A stretch of 64,000 nt of DNA from Ralstonia sp. RRA (GTDB lineage: Bacteria > Pseudomonadota > Gammaproteobacteria > Burkholderiales > Burkholderiaceae), in assembly GCF_037023145.1 (NCBI RefSeq), contig NZ_CP146092.1, positions 1,612,001 to 1,676,000 of the forward strand, given 5' to 3'. Of the stretch, positions 15,835 through 24,361 are shown one piece after another. Numbering within the stretch: the first letter of the stretch is position 1; every line of letters starts with the position of its first letter. A program made the translations under genes and the position numbers. Below the pieces are notes generated by a model, which had not been told where the DNA came from, ran no database searches, and was given only the letters and a program-made list of their open reading frames with translations.

Positions 15835-16679
15835 CACTTTGGCTCCATCGGCCCGGCGAGCACGAACGGTCCGCCCTGAAAACGCTGCGTCGGGTCGTCG
15901 AGATCGGTGGTGGGTGCAACGGCCGGGAACAGATGTTCGAACTGGGCTGAACTGTCCTGCGGGCGGAACCCCAGGAAGCTGGCCTTGGTGTTGTCCACCC
16001 ACTTGATGCGGTTGTCCGACACGCCATAAACGATGGCATGGCCAACGCGGTTGGTGAACAGCGAGCAGCGCACAAGCTCAATGAAATCGCGATAGCTCAG
16101 GTAGGTGACCAGCATGCGCGGGTTCTTCGGCGCCTCGAACGACGAGCCGATGCGCAGGCACACGGTCTCCAGGCCGAAGCGATCGAAGTAGTAGCGCGAC
16201 AGCGCCTCGCCAAAGCACTTGGTCACGCCGTACAGGCAATCGGGGCGCAGCGGCGCATCGACATCCAGCACAGAGGTGACGGGATGGAAGCCCATCGCAT
16301 GGTTCGAGCTGGCGTAGACAACGCGCTGCACGCCTTGCTTCTGAGCAGCCGCATACAGGTTGTACAGACCGAGGATGTTGGCCTGCATCAGATCATCGAA
16401 CGGCGCCTCGACCGAGATGCCGCCCAGGTGCACGACTGCATCCACGCCATCGAGCAGGGCGAGCACGGCTTGCCGGTCCGCCAGGTCGACGACTGCGCCC
16501 TCTTCGTGCGCCGCCAGCTCGCCCAGCGGGGCAATGTCGCTCACGCGAACCACGTCCGCCCATGCCGCCAGTGCGCCGCGCAGTTGCCGGCCGAGGTTGC
16601 CGGCAGCGCCGGTCAGCAGCAGGCGCTTGAATGGCTTGCCTTGTGCGGCCGTGCCGCCTTCTTTGTCGTGGATTCCCAT
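15834..16679 (-). CDS. udh: Uronate dehydrogenase (NAD-dependent epimerase/dehydratase fold)
   Basis: 281 residues, short extended-SDR enzyme. NAD-binding TGAAGNLGRQLRG near residue 24, catalytic YGVTK motif, and the uronate-dehydrogenase-like segments GISVEAPFDDLMQANILG and YASSNHAMGF. It oxidises D-galacturonate or D-glucuronate at C1 to the aldarolactone with NAD+. The neighbouring lactonase, aldolase, aldarate dehydratase and tartronate semialdehyde reductase complete the oxidative uronate pathway, which makes this assignment stronger than sequence alone. The N-terminal 15 residues are slightly longer than in typical family members. Confidence 0.88.
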   Translation of the reverse strand: MGIHDKEGGTAAQGKPFKRLLLTGAAGNLGRQLRGALAAWADVVRVSDIAPLGELAAHEEGAVVDLADRQAVLALLDGVDAVVHLGGISVEAPFDDLMQANILGLYNLYAAAQKQGVQRVVYASSNHAMGFHPVTSVLDVDAPLRPDCLYGVTKCFGEALSRYYFDRFGLETVCLRIGSSFEAPKNPRMLVTYLSYRDFIELVRCSLFTNRVGHAIVYGVSDNRIKWVDNTKASFLGFRPQDSSAQFEHLFPAVAPTTDLDDPTQRFQGGPFVLAGPMEPK

Positions 16680-16694
16680 GCTTGAATGATGTGG

Positions 16695-17462
16695 TTAGCG
16701 TTGATGTGACCGTGCCTGCTTGAGTGCCGCCTCGGCACCGCTGCGCATCAGGCTGATGTCGGTGGCCACGGCGACGTAGTCGAAGCCGTCGGCGATATAG
16801 CGAGCATTCAGCTCCGGATCGGCCATCAGGATGCCGATCGGCTTGCCGCAACGGTGAGCGCGCTCGCGGGCGTCATGGATGGCAGCCTGCACTGCCGCAT
16901 GCCGGACGTTACCCAGGTGCCCCATCGTGGCGGCCAGGTCGGCCGGCCCGACGAAGATGCCGTCGATGCCTTCCACCGCAGCGATGGTTTCGAGGTTCTC
17001 CAGGGCCTTGGGTGTCTCCAGTTGCACGAGCAGGCCGACCTCCTCGTTGGCGCACTGGCCGTAGTCGGCATCGCGCCCGTAGCGGTTGGCGCGTGTGGCC
17101 AGCGAGACACCGCGAATACCCTGCGGCGGATAGCGCACCGCCGCAACGGCGCGCCTTGCATCGTCCGCCGTATCCACCATGGGCACCAGCACCGTCTGCG
17201 CGCCGATGTCGAGCAGGCGCTTGAGCACCACCGCATCGTTCGTGTTCGGCCGGACCACTGCCGACATCGTCGTCTGGGCCACAGTGCGCAACTGGTCCAG
17301 CACCATCGGCACCTCGTTGGGTGCGTGCTCGGTGTCGAGGAGGATCCAGTCGTAGTCAGACTGCGTCAGGACTTCGACGACATTGCTGGAGGCCAGCATG
17401 CTCCAGATGCCGAGTTGCTGCTTGCGGGCGAGCAACTGTGCCTTGAACCGGTTGCGCTGCAT
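16695..17462 (-). CDS. HpcH/HpaI-family class II aldolase (5-keto-4-deoxy-D-glucarate aldolase-like)
   Basis: 255 residues, the size of GarL/HpaI. Hallmarks: GIWSMLASSNVVEVL, WILLDTEHAPNE, LVPMVDTADDARRAV, QLETPKALEN and GIFVGPADLAATMG. The enzyme splits 5-keto-4-deoxyglucarate to pyruvate and tartronate semialdehyde with a divalent metal. That substrate is inferred from the uronate dehydrogenase, dehydratase and reductase in the same regulon. It lies 15 bases upstream of the uronate dehydrogenase gene. The start at MQRNRF (17462) matches family length. Confidence 0.88.
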   Translation of the reverse strand: MQRNRFKAQLLARKQQLGIWSMLASSNVVEVLTQSDYDWILLDTEHAPNEVPMVLDQLRTVAQTTMSAVVRPNTNDAVVLKRLLDIGAQTVLVPMVDTADDARRAVAAVRYPPQGIRGVSLATRANRYGRDADYGQCANEEVGLLVQLETPKALENLETIAAVEGIDGIFVGPADLAATMGHLGNVRHAAVQAAIHDARERAHRCGKPIGILMADPELNARYIADGFDYVAVATDISLMRSGAEAALKQARSHQR

Positions 17463-17481
17463 GGAAATGCCCCACCGAAAG

Positions 17482-18732
17482 TTAGAAGGAGTGGCGGATA
17501 CCCAGACCCACACCGATCGGCGATCCGCCAGGTGCACGGCTCGCCACCGAAGTCACAACCGGGTTCACGTCATAGTCATAGGTGGCGAACGAGCCGTTGT
17601 GAATACGGCTGACGTAGGCCTGCAACATGGTGCGTTGCGACAACCAGTAGTGGTACGCAAACACCATCTGCTGCGCACCAGTGTGCTCACGCTGCGCATC
17701 CGCGCACTGGCCGAACTGCGCCGCACCCGAGCACTTGAGCGGGCGTGCCACCGAATAGCTGAAGATGAAATCCTGCGCACCGACCTTCTGCATGACCGAG
17801 ACGCTGAAGGCGTCGCGGTAGGTCTCACCCTTGCCCACTGCCGCGCCGGTGCCGAAGATGCCCTTGGAGCCCAGCCGGTCCCAGCCCACCGAAAAATTGG
17901 TCGAACCTGCCGACAGCCACGTCGCCTCGTAGCGCACAGCCACGCGGTGTTCGTAGTCGTTCGAGTAGCCGGCCCCGGCCACGCCCATGCCCGCGCTGCC
18001 CGCTCCCGAGAGGCCCGCCCCCGCGCCCAGCAATGCCTGGCCACGCCGCGTTTCATAGGCATAAGCCGCGTAGATCGGGCCACGAGCGAACTGCGTCCCG
18101 GCGCCCCATGCATACATGCCGTTGATCGGCTGGCCGGCGGTGCCGCCCACGCTGCTGTTGGTCGGGCCCACGCTGCCCTCGCCTGGCGAATACACCACCT
18201 GCGCGCTCAATCCGCCCAGCATGTCGGGCGTCGTGTACTGGATGGTGTTCGCCAGACGCGCATTCAGGTTGGTCTGCACGCCGTTGAGCGTGGTCATGAT
18301 GCCAATGTTGTTGGCAATCGATGTGCTGCCCGGAATGAAGTTGAGCTTGCCGCCCAGGCCGCGCATCGGGGTCGTCATCAGCCCCATCTGCACTGTACCG
18401 AGCGTGTCGCTGCGAAGGCCGACAAACTGATCACGCCCGCTGGGGCCGGAACCGGTGTCCGCGTTAAAGCCGTACTCGATCTGGAAGATGGCGGAAAGGC
18501 CATTGCCCAGTTCCTCCTTGCCGCGCAAGCCCCACAGCGAGCTGTTGCTGGAATCCTTCACTGCCATCGGCACATTGCCGCCCACCTTGTTGGATCCCGT
18601 AGTGCGCACTGCCTCGACCGTGTTGTCGATCACCCCATACAGCGTCACCGAACTCTGTGCATGCACGTTGACGGTCGCACACATCGCCGCCACCGCGCCC
18701 GCCGCGCAAGAGAGTTTCGTCTTCAAACTCAT
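17482..18732 (-). CDS. Gram-negative porin (general/specific diffusion channel)
   Basis: 416 residues: signal peptide MSLKTKLSCAAGAVAAMCATVNVHA, then QSSVTLYGVIDNTVEAV, the beginning of a 16-strand beta-proteobacterial porin, and a C-terminal aromatic residue (RHSF) needed for outer-membrane assembly. GGAGG precedes the ATG. It is embedded between the ABC importer and the aldolase gene of the uronate operon, so it probably helps the uronic substrate across the outer membrane. A second, unrelated porin lies at 27809-28909. Confidence 0.92.
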   Translation of the reverse strand: MSLKTKLSCAAGAVAAMCATVNVHAQSSVTLYGVIDNTVEAVRTTGSNKVGGNVPMAVKDSSNSSLWGLRGKEELGNGLSAIFQIEYGFNADTGSGPSGRDQFVGLRSDTLGTVQMGLMTTPMRGLGGKLNFIPGSTSIANNIGIMTTLNGVQTNLNARLANTIQYTTPDMLGGLSAQVVYSPGEGSVGPTNSSVGGTAGQPINGMYAWGAGTQFARGPIYAAYAYETRRGQALLGAGAGLSGAGSAGMGVAGAGYSNDYEHRVAVRYEATWLSAGSTNFSVGWDRLGSKGIFGTGAAVGKGETYRDAFSVSVMQKVGAQDFIFSYSVARPLKCSGAAQFGQCADAQREHTGAQQMVFAYHYWLSQRTMLQAYVSRIHNGSFATYDYDVNPVVTSVASRAPGGSPIGVGLGIRHSF

Positions 18733-18818
18733 TTCCTTCCTCCTTGTGGATCTCTGTCTTCTTTGTGATTGCGTTGTGGTTTTCACCCGTGGCAGATCCA
18801 CTGCGGGAAACCGGTCTC

Positions 18819-19910
18819 TCAGTTCAAGCGCAGCTCGGTTGTGCGATCGAACAGATGCAGGTTGGCCGTCTGAATGCTCAGGCTGGCTTGTGCGCCGTGC
18901 TGCAGGCCATAGGCCTGGCGGTCGCGCCCGGTTGCGGCCAGGGCGCCGACCGGGGTGTCACAGACGAGCAGCGTTTCGGCGCCGTAGAACTCGCCGCTCT
19001 TCACGCGGGCGTTCATGCGGATGTCTTGTGCCCCGTCGTCCGCGCCAATGCGGATGTGCTCGGGGCGGACACCACAGACGATCTCCTGACCATCGTGCAC
19101 GGGGGCGCGCTCCGGCAGTGGAATCTCGATGCCCTCCGCGCAGCGGATGGCGGTCTGGTCGCCACGCACCTGGGCCACGCCCTCGAAAAAGTTGATGGAG
19201 GGCGAGCCGATGAACTGCGCGACAAAGCGGTTCACCGGGCGGTCATACAGCTCGACCGGCGTGCCGACCTGCTCGACACGGCCATCGCGCAACACCACGA
19301 TGCGGTCAGCCAGCGTCATGGCCTCGACCTGGTCGTGCGTCACATACACACAGGTGGTGCGCATGCGCTCGTACATCTCGCGGATCTCCGCACGCACGTG
19401 GTGACGCAGTGCGGCATCCAGATTGGAGAGCGGCTCATCGAACAGGAACACCGATGGCTTGCGCACAATGGCGCGCCCCATGGCCACACGCTGACGCTGC
19501 CCGCCCGAGAGCTGGCGCGGATAGCGGTCCAGCAGCTTGTCGAGCGCCAGCGAACGCGCGATCTCATTCACGATGGCATCGATCTCTGCTTTCGGCCGCT
19601 TGGCGAGCTTCAGGCTGAAACCCATGTTCTCGCGCACGGTCAGTTGCGGGTACAGCGCGTAGCTCTGGAAGACCATCGCGATGTCGCGCTCCTTCGGGTG
19701 CAGTTGCGTGACGTCACGCCCGCCGATGCGCACGGTGCCGCCCGACACTTCCTCCAGGCCGGCGATGATGCGCAACAGCGTCGACTTGCCCGAGCCGCTC
19801 GGGCCCACGAGCACGCAGAACTCACCGTCGCGGATGTCCACCGAAACGTTCTTGATAATGTGCTGGTCGCCAAAGCGCTTGTCGATTGCGTCCAGGGTCA
19901 CGGAAGCCAT
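18819..19910 (-). CDS. Sugar ABC transporter ATP-binding protein (UgpC/MalK type)
   Basis: 363 residues with Walker A GPSGSGKSTLL, Q-loop, signature LSGGQRQRVAMGRA, Walker B VFLFDEPLSNLDA and the extra C-terminal OB/TOBE domain typical of the CUT1 family (GVRPEHIRIG). It powers the two permeases encoded just upstream. CUT1 systems import oligosaccharides, glycerol phosphates or polyols; here a uronic-acid sugar or oligouronide is inferred from the surrounding catabolic genes. Confidence 0.93.
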   Translation of the reverse strand: MASVTLDAIDKRFGDQHIIKNVSVDIRDGEFCVLVGPSGSGKSTLLRIIAGLEEVSGGTVRIGGRDVTQLHPKERDIAMVFQSYALYPQLTVRENMGFSLKLAKRPKAEIDAIVNEIARSLALDKLLDRYPRQLSGGQRQRVAMGRAIVRKPSVFLFDEPLSNLDAALRHHVRAEIREMYERMRTTCVYVTHDQVEAMTLADRIVVLRDGRVEQVGTPVELYDRPVNRFVAQFIGSPSINFFEGVAQVRGDQTAIRCAEGIEIPLPERAPVHDGQEIVCGVRPEHIRIGADDGAQDIRMNARVKSGEFYGAETLLVCDTPVGALAATGRDRQAYGLQHGAQASLSIQTANLHLFDRTTELRLN

Positions 19911-19953
19911 GGTTCGCTCCTCTTTCTGTTCTGATCGGTTACCGGGCCCAGCC

Positions 19954-20853
19954 TCAGCCCTTCAACGCGCCGGACGTAAGTCCGCGCTGGAAGTGCTTCT
20001 GAAGGCCGAGGTACAGCCCCACGCTGGGAATCATTGCCAGCAGCGTGACGGCGATGAAGACGTTGGGCGAGATGTGTTCGTCGGTGCGCAGCGAGGCAAG
20101 CACGACGGGCAGCGTGTACAGCGTCTCGCGGTTGACCACGATGAGCGGCAGCAGGTATTGGTCCCAAATCATCAGGAAACCGAAGATGGCCGTGGTGCCC
20201 AGCGCCGGCTTGACCAGCGGCAGCACAACGTTGAAGAAAATCTGCCACTCGCTTGCGCCGTCGATGCGCGCGGCCTCTTCCAGCTCCATCGGCACGGCCT
20301 TCATGAACTCGGTCAGCACGAAGATCGAGAACGCCCAGCCGGCTACCGGCAGGATCATCCCGAGGTAGGAGTTCAACAGGCTCGCGTGCACCACTGGCAG
20401 CTTGCCGAGCACGAGGTACAGCGGAATGGCGATGACCTCTTCCGGCAGCATCATGGTCGACAGGAACAGCAGGCTCACCACGCCCGCGCCGACAAACTTC
20501 TTGCGAGCCAGCGCGTACGCCGCCAGCGCGCTCACCGTGATCTGCAGCGCCAGGCCGGCTACCACCACGACGCACGAGTTCAGCAGATTGCGCCACGCAC
20601 CAGCCTCGCTCCACGCATAGACGAAATGCTTGAGCGACGGGTGCGACGGCCACAACTGGAGCTGGCCCGGCTGCACGGTATCGGCGTTGAAAGCGGTGGC
20701 GATCATTGCCCAGTACGGGCCGGCAAACACGGCCACGACAACTGCGTACAGCAGCCAGCGGACTGCCGTACCGGCCACCCCCGAAAACCGAACGCGGGAT
20801 TGCGCAGGCGCCATGGCAGCGGGTTGCCCGGAAACAATCGATTTAGCGTTCAT
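19954..20853 (-). CDS. Sugar ABC transporter permease (MalG/UgpE type)
   Basis: 299 residues, six predicted membrane helices, with the cytoplasmic EAA loop EEAARIDGASEWQIFFNVVLPLVKPAL that docks on the ATPase. N-terminal soluble tail of about 30 residues. Its start overlaps the end of the partner permease gene by 11 bases, indicating tight co-expression. Part of the CUT1 importer in the uronate operon. Confidence 0.93.
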   Translation of the reverse strand: MNAKSIVSGQPAAMAPAQSRVRFSGVAGTAVRWLLYAVVVAVFAGPYWAMIATAFNADTVQPGQLQLWPSHPSLKHFVYAWSEAGAWRNLLNSCVVVVAGLALQITVSALAAYALARKKFVGAGVVSLLFLSTMMLPEEVIAIPLYLVLGKLPVVHASLLNSYLGMILPVAGWAFSIFVLTEFMKAVPMELEEAARIDGASEWQIFFNVVLPLVKPALGTTAIFGFLMIWDQYLLPLIVVNRETLYTLPVVLASLRTDEHISPNVFIAVTLLAMIPSVGLYLGLQKHFQRGLTSGALKG

Positions 20854-21751
20854 GACGTTTGCTCCGCTGCCGCAGGGCCAGGTAGGTGACGGTGGTCACC
20901 GCCGTGAAGAGGAACAGCAGGCACGACACGGCAGAGGCATAGCCGTAGTCGAACTGCACGAAGCCGGCCTTGTAGACGTACGTCATGACAACCTCGGTAG
21001 CGCCACCAGGGCCGCCGCCCGTGCTCGAATACACCTCGGTAAACACGCGCACACCGCGAATGAAACCGAGCACGCCCACGATCACGAAGGTGTGGCGGAT
21101 GGCGGGCAGCGTCACATACCACAGACGATGGTGCCAACGGGCGCCATCCACGGCGGCCGCGTCGTACAGCTCTCGGTTCACGCCGGTCAGGCCCGCGATG
21201 AAGATCATCATGTCGTAGGGCACGGTCTTCCAGATCTGCATGGCGATGAGCGAGCCGAGAGCGAGATCGGGGTCGGCAAAGAAGCCTGCGGGTGCCACGC
21301 CAACCCAGCCGAGGATCGTGTTGCCGATGCCCTCCGGCGTGGGCGCCAGCAGGATCTGCCAGATCTGCGCGACCACGGCAGCGCTCGTCACAGCCGGCAG
21401 GAACATCGCCGTGCGGATGATGCGCAGATGCCGCGCCGGGCCTTCCAGCGCCAATGCCAGGAAGAAGGCAATCACAGCCGATGCGATGACCGACACCGCC
21501 ACATACAGCGCCGTCTGCACCACAGCCGCGTGCAGATCGGTGTCGGCAAAGGCGCGCTCGAAGTTCTCGAGCCCCACCCACTGCCAATCCGCGCCGAAGT
21601 GCACCTGGTAGAAGCTCATCTCCAGCCCGCGCAGCATCGGCACGAACTTGAACGTGACAAACACCGCAATGGCCGGCAGCAGGAAGAGCCACGGCACAAT
21701 CGGATGGCGTGTGGCCAGCCCGCGCGCGTTGCGTTTCATGGTGAGTCGCAT
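20843..21751 (-). CDS. Sugar ABC transporter permease (MalF/UgpA type)
   Basis: 302 residues with six membrane helices and the EAA loop YDAAAVDGARWHHRLWYVTLP. Forms the heterodimeric channel with the MalG-type protein encoded downstream. The ATG at 21751 is used; a second ATG four codons later is also possible. It follows the binding-protein gene by 13 bases. Confidence 0.92.
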   Translation of the reverse strand: MRLTMKRNARGLATRHPIVPWLFLLPAIAVFVTFKFVPMLRGLEMSFYQVHFGADWQWVGLENFERAFADTDLHAAVVQTALYVAVSVIASAVIAFFLALALEGPARHLRIIRTAMFLPAVTSAAVVAQIWQILLAPTPEGIGNTILGWVGVAPAGFFADPDLALGSLIAMQIWKTVPYDMMIFIAGLTGVNRELYDAAAVDGARWHHRLWYVTLPAIRHTFVIVGVLGFIRGVRVFTEVYSSTGGGPGGATEVVMTYVYKAGFVQFDYGYASAVSCLLFLFTAVTTVTYLALRQRSKRHER

Positions 21752-21764
21752 GACAAGCCCGCCG

Positions 21765-23081
21765 TCAGTTTGCAGCCACGCGCTGGCGGGCCAGTTCCTG
21801 GTTGACCTTTTTGTTCAGGTCTTTCAGGCCGGCATCGATATCGCTGCTGCAGTTGGCCAGGATGCGGTTCAGGCCGTCGGCCGTGAGCTGGCGCATGCTC
21901 ATCCAGTCAGGAATGGCAGGGGCGTAGTGCGCGTTCTTCTCGTACACGGTTTCGACCGTCTGCCAGCGCGGGTCGTTGTAGACCTTGCCGGCATCCACCG
22001 TCTTGTTGACCGGCAGGCGCACCACCGGAAAACCGCCCGGATGCATGCCCAACTTCTGCCCTTCCGGCGACGTGAGGAACGCGATGTATGACAGCGCAGC
22101 CTGCTTATTGGCCGAACGCGTGACGTACGCCAACTCGCCTTCGCCAAGGCTGTCCGCTTTGCCGGCCGGGCCCGGCGGCGGCGCAACCACCTCGATCTTG
22201 TCGCGGCCCGGCTCTTGATCCACTACTGCGATGTGATAGGGGCCACTGAAGAAGATGCCCGTCTGGCCGGAACGGAAGCTGGCGATGGCATCGGCCGTGG
22301 TGGCGTTGATGGCGCCCGGCTGCGTCACCTTGTCGGTGCACAGCATCTGGCGGAAGTAGGCGACGGTCTTGGCGGCGGCGGGCTCATCCAGCGCGCCGCG
22401 GAACTTGCCCTTGCCATCCGGGCGGATGAAATCGCCACCCGCCTGCCACAGGAAACTGCTCATGAACCACGTGGTGTAACCACGCGTGGCCGAGGCGGGG
22501 AACGTAAAACCGTAGACCGGTTTGCCGGCGCCTGCCGGTTGCATCGTGGTGAAGGCCTTGGCCAGCTTTGCGATGTCGTCCCACGACTTCGGCTGCGGCA
22601 GGCCGAGCTTCTCGCGCCAGTCCTTGCGGATGAAGAACACGAACGACTGCACCGACACCGGCACCGCGTAGTACTTGCCGTTGTAGCCCTGCGCGCCCTG
22701 CCAGGCACGGTCCTGGATATCGGCGCTGCCGGGGAAGCCGGCACGGTCAATCTCGGTAGCCACGCCGGTCTTCATCATCAGGCCCAGCGACGAACTGTCG
22801 TTGATGATGACGTCGGGCAGGTCATTGCCGGCAATGGCGCGCGACAGACGCTGCTCGTAGTCCGTCATCGCATTGAAGTACTCGACCTTGATGCCGGTCT
22901 TTTTGGTGAACGCGGCTGCGATGTTGTCGTAGGTGGCGCGCGCATCCGGGTTGGAGCGCGTCCAGACACGCAGCGTGGTCTCCGCCTGCACGTGCGATGC
23001 GAATCCGAACAGTGCCGCGCATGCTGCGCCTGATGCCATCAGCCGCGCAAACAGGCGCGTGCGTTCCCTGGTGATCTTCAT
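21765..23081 (-). CDS. Sugar ABC transporter periplasmic substrate-binding protein
   Basis: 438 residues. A signal peptide (about 1-33, ending SHVQA) is followed by ETTLRVWTRSNPDARATYDNIAAAFTKK-like cluster B/family 1 binding-protein architecture. No lipobox Cys is evident, so it is a soluble periplasmic receptor. GGAGAC precedes the ATG at 23081. It is the first transporter gene after the SDR gene in the minus-strand operon. The ligand cannot be read from sequence; context argues for a uronate or oligouronide. Confidence 0.92.
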   Translation of the reverse strand: MKITRERTRLFARLMASGAACAALFGFASHVQAETTLRVWTRSNPDARATYDNIAAAFTKKTGIKVEYFNAMTDYEQRLSRAIAGNDLPDVIINDSSSLGLMMKTGVATEIDRAGFPGSADIQDRAWQGAQGYNGKYYAVPVSVQSFVFFIRKDWREKLGLPQPKSWDDIAKLAKAFTTMQPAGAGKPVYGFTFPASATRGYTTWFMSSFLWQAGGDFIRPDGKGKFRGALDEPAAAKTVAYFRQMLCTDKVTQPGAINATTADAIASFRSGQTGIFFSGPYHIAVVDQEPGRDKIEVVAPPPGPAGKADSLGEGELAYVTRSANKQAALSYIAFLTSPEGQKLGMHPGGFPVVRLPVNKTVDAGKVYNDPRWQTVETVYEKNAHYAPAIPDWMSMRQLTADGLNRILANCSSDIDAGLKDLNKKVNQELARQRVAAN

Positions 23082-23198
23082 CTTGTCTCCTGCTTGTTCT
23101 TTCGGCTCGGCGTCCAACGTATGTGGCGCCGTGCTCGTTCATCAACTTCCACGCCCCGGCTCGGGCAAGCCGCTCAAGCCCTGCACCGCCCCTTACCC

Positions 23199-23957
23199 TT
23201 ACGCGGTGGCGGGCATCCGCAACTGCGCGAGCAGACCGCCATCAATGGGCAACACGTGCCCGGTGATGAACGACGCTGCGCTGGACGCCAGAAACAACAC
23301 CGGCCGCGCGGCCTCTTCCGCCAACCCGTGACGGGGCAGCGGCAAGCCGCGTGCGGCAGCCGGGTCGACGTTCTTCGTGTGGGAATGCGGAATCTGTGCC
23401 GGCGCAATCGCATTCACGCGAATACCGTGGTGGCCGAAGTCCACGGCCAGACAGCGCGTCATGGCATCCACGCCGCCCTTGCTGATGTCGTAGATTGCGT
23501 TGTTGCGGTGCGCACGCTGCGCCCCCGGCGACGACACATTCACCACGACCCCCGGATGCGCGCGCCCGATCCAGCCGCGGATCACATCCAGGCTGAGCGC
23601 GTACATGGCACGGAGGTTGACGGAGACGATCTCGTCGAAATCCGTGAGCGTGCCGTCTGCGGTCGGCTTCTTGGTCTGGGTCATGCCGGCGTTGTTGACC
23701 AGCACGTCGATGCCGCCACGCTCCGCCGAGCGGTCGATGATGGCCTGGCGATGCGCGCCATCCGCCATGTCACCCATGACGATGTCGCAGCGCTCACCCA
23801 GACTCTTGCTCAGGGCTTCGAGTGCCTGGCGATTGCGGCCGGTGGCGACCACGTGCGCGCCGGCACGGTGGAATTCGCGCGCGATGGCTGCGCCGATCGC
23901 GCCGCTGGCGCCGGTCACGACAGCCAACTTGCCGTGGAAATCGAACTGAGTGTGCAT
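23199..23957 (-). CDS. SDR-family oxidoreductase (first gene of the uronate operon)
   Basis: 252 residues, classical short-chain dehydrogenase: TGASGAIGAAIAREF coenzyme motif, NNAGM, catalytic Ser (VNVSSPGAQ) and a YDISK motif in place of YxxxK (Tyr and Lys kept), C-terminal GGLLAQLRM. The start MHTQFDF at 23957 is 40 bases downstream of the predicted transcription start. The reaction is unknown. In this setting it may oxidise or reduce a sugar acid or keto-uronate released by the lyase. A 117-base gap separates it from the binding-protein gene. Confidence 0.85.
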   Translation of the reverse strand: MHTQFDFHGKLAVVTGASGAIGAAIAREFHRAGAHVVATGRNRQALEALSKSLGERCDIVMGDMADGAHRQAIIDRSAERGGIDVLVNNAGMTQTKKPTADGTLTDFDEIVSVNLRAMYALSLDVIRGWIGRAHPGVVVNVSSPGAQRAHRNNAIYDISKGGVDAMTRCLAVDFGHHGIRVNAIAPAQIPHSHTKNVDPAAARGLPLPRHGLAEEAARPVLFLASSAASFITGHVLPIDGGLLAQLRMPATA

Positions 23958-23985
23958 ATCGAGGAAGCGGTTGAAAGAGAACTTC

Positions 23986-24041
23986 TTGGAAAACGGTTTC
24001 CAAACTATAGGGATCAGCCAGAGCCAAGTCAACCGTTTTCC
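23986..24041 (-). promoter_or_regulatory. Sigma70-type promoter bracketed by two LacI-type operators
   Basis: Read on the minus strand, TTGACT (24032-24027), a 17-base spacer and TATAGT (24009-24004) form a near-consensus promoter. A LacI-family operator, TTGGAAAACGGTTTCCAA (23986-24003, one mismatch from a perfect palindrome), covers the predicted start site. A second copy of the core (GGAAAACGG, reverse orientation, within 24028-24041) overlaps the -35. This is the arrangement expected for repression by the LacI protein encoded at 26702. Confidence 0.75.
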
Positions 24042-24266
24042 TGGTTGGCCACACTCGTGAAAACCCGAACCCACCGTCAACCGACTTCCTCAAAGCGATT
24101 CGCTCTCCACCTTTCCGCTCACACCAACTGGAATGCGCCGCCCCCTCTTGCATCACACCCTAGTCAAAGATGGCTTAGGTAAGCCAACATTCTGTTTTCT
24201 CTTTCTCGATTTCTACTGAGAACATCCTCAGCACTTTCTTTATCGACCAGGTAGCCGATCGCTCGG

Positions 24267-24310
24267 TTTACGCTTTCAGGAAAATTGTTTACGATAGGAA
24301 AACGTTACCC
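24267..24310 (+). promoter_or_regulatory. Promoter and LacI-type operator of the aldarate dehydratase operon
   Basis: A TTTACG/TACGAT pair (24267-24272 and 24290-24295) with a 17-base spacer could be the promoter. GGAAAACGTTACCC (24297-24310) shares the GGAAAACG core of the other operators and would overlap the transcription start; a related GGAAAATTGTTTAC lies at 24279-24292. The rest of the 404-base divergent region carries no gene. Confidence 0.6.
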
Positions 24311-24361
24311 AAAGATACCCGGCGGTCGACCAGCCGCCCCATCCGCAACAGGAAGCCCTCC

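Noticed and set aside
17383..18768. Long plus-strand open frame opposite a porin gene
   Set aside because: Composition is the mirror of GC-rich porin codons; the minus-strand porin has a signal peptide, ribosome binding site and C-terminal Phe.
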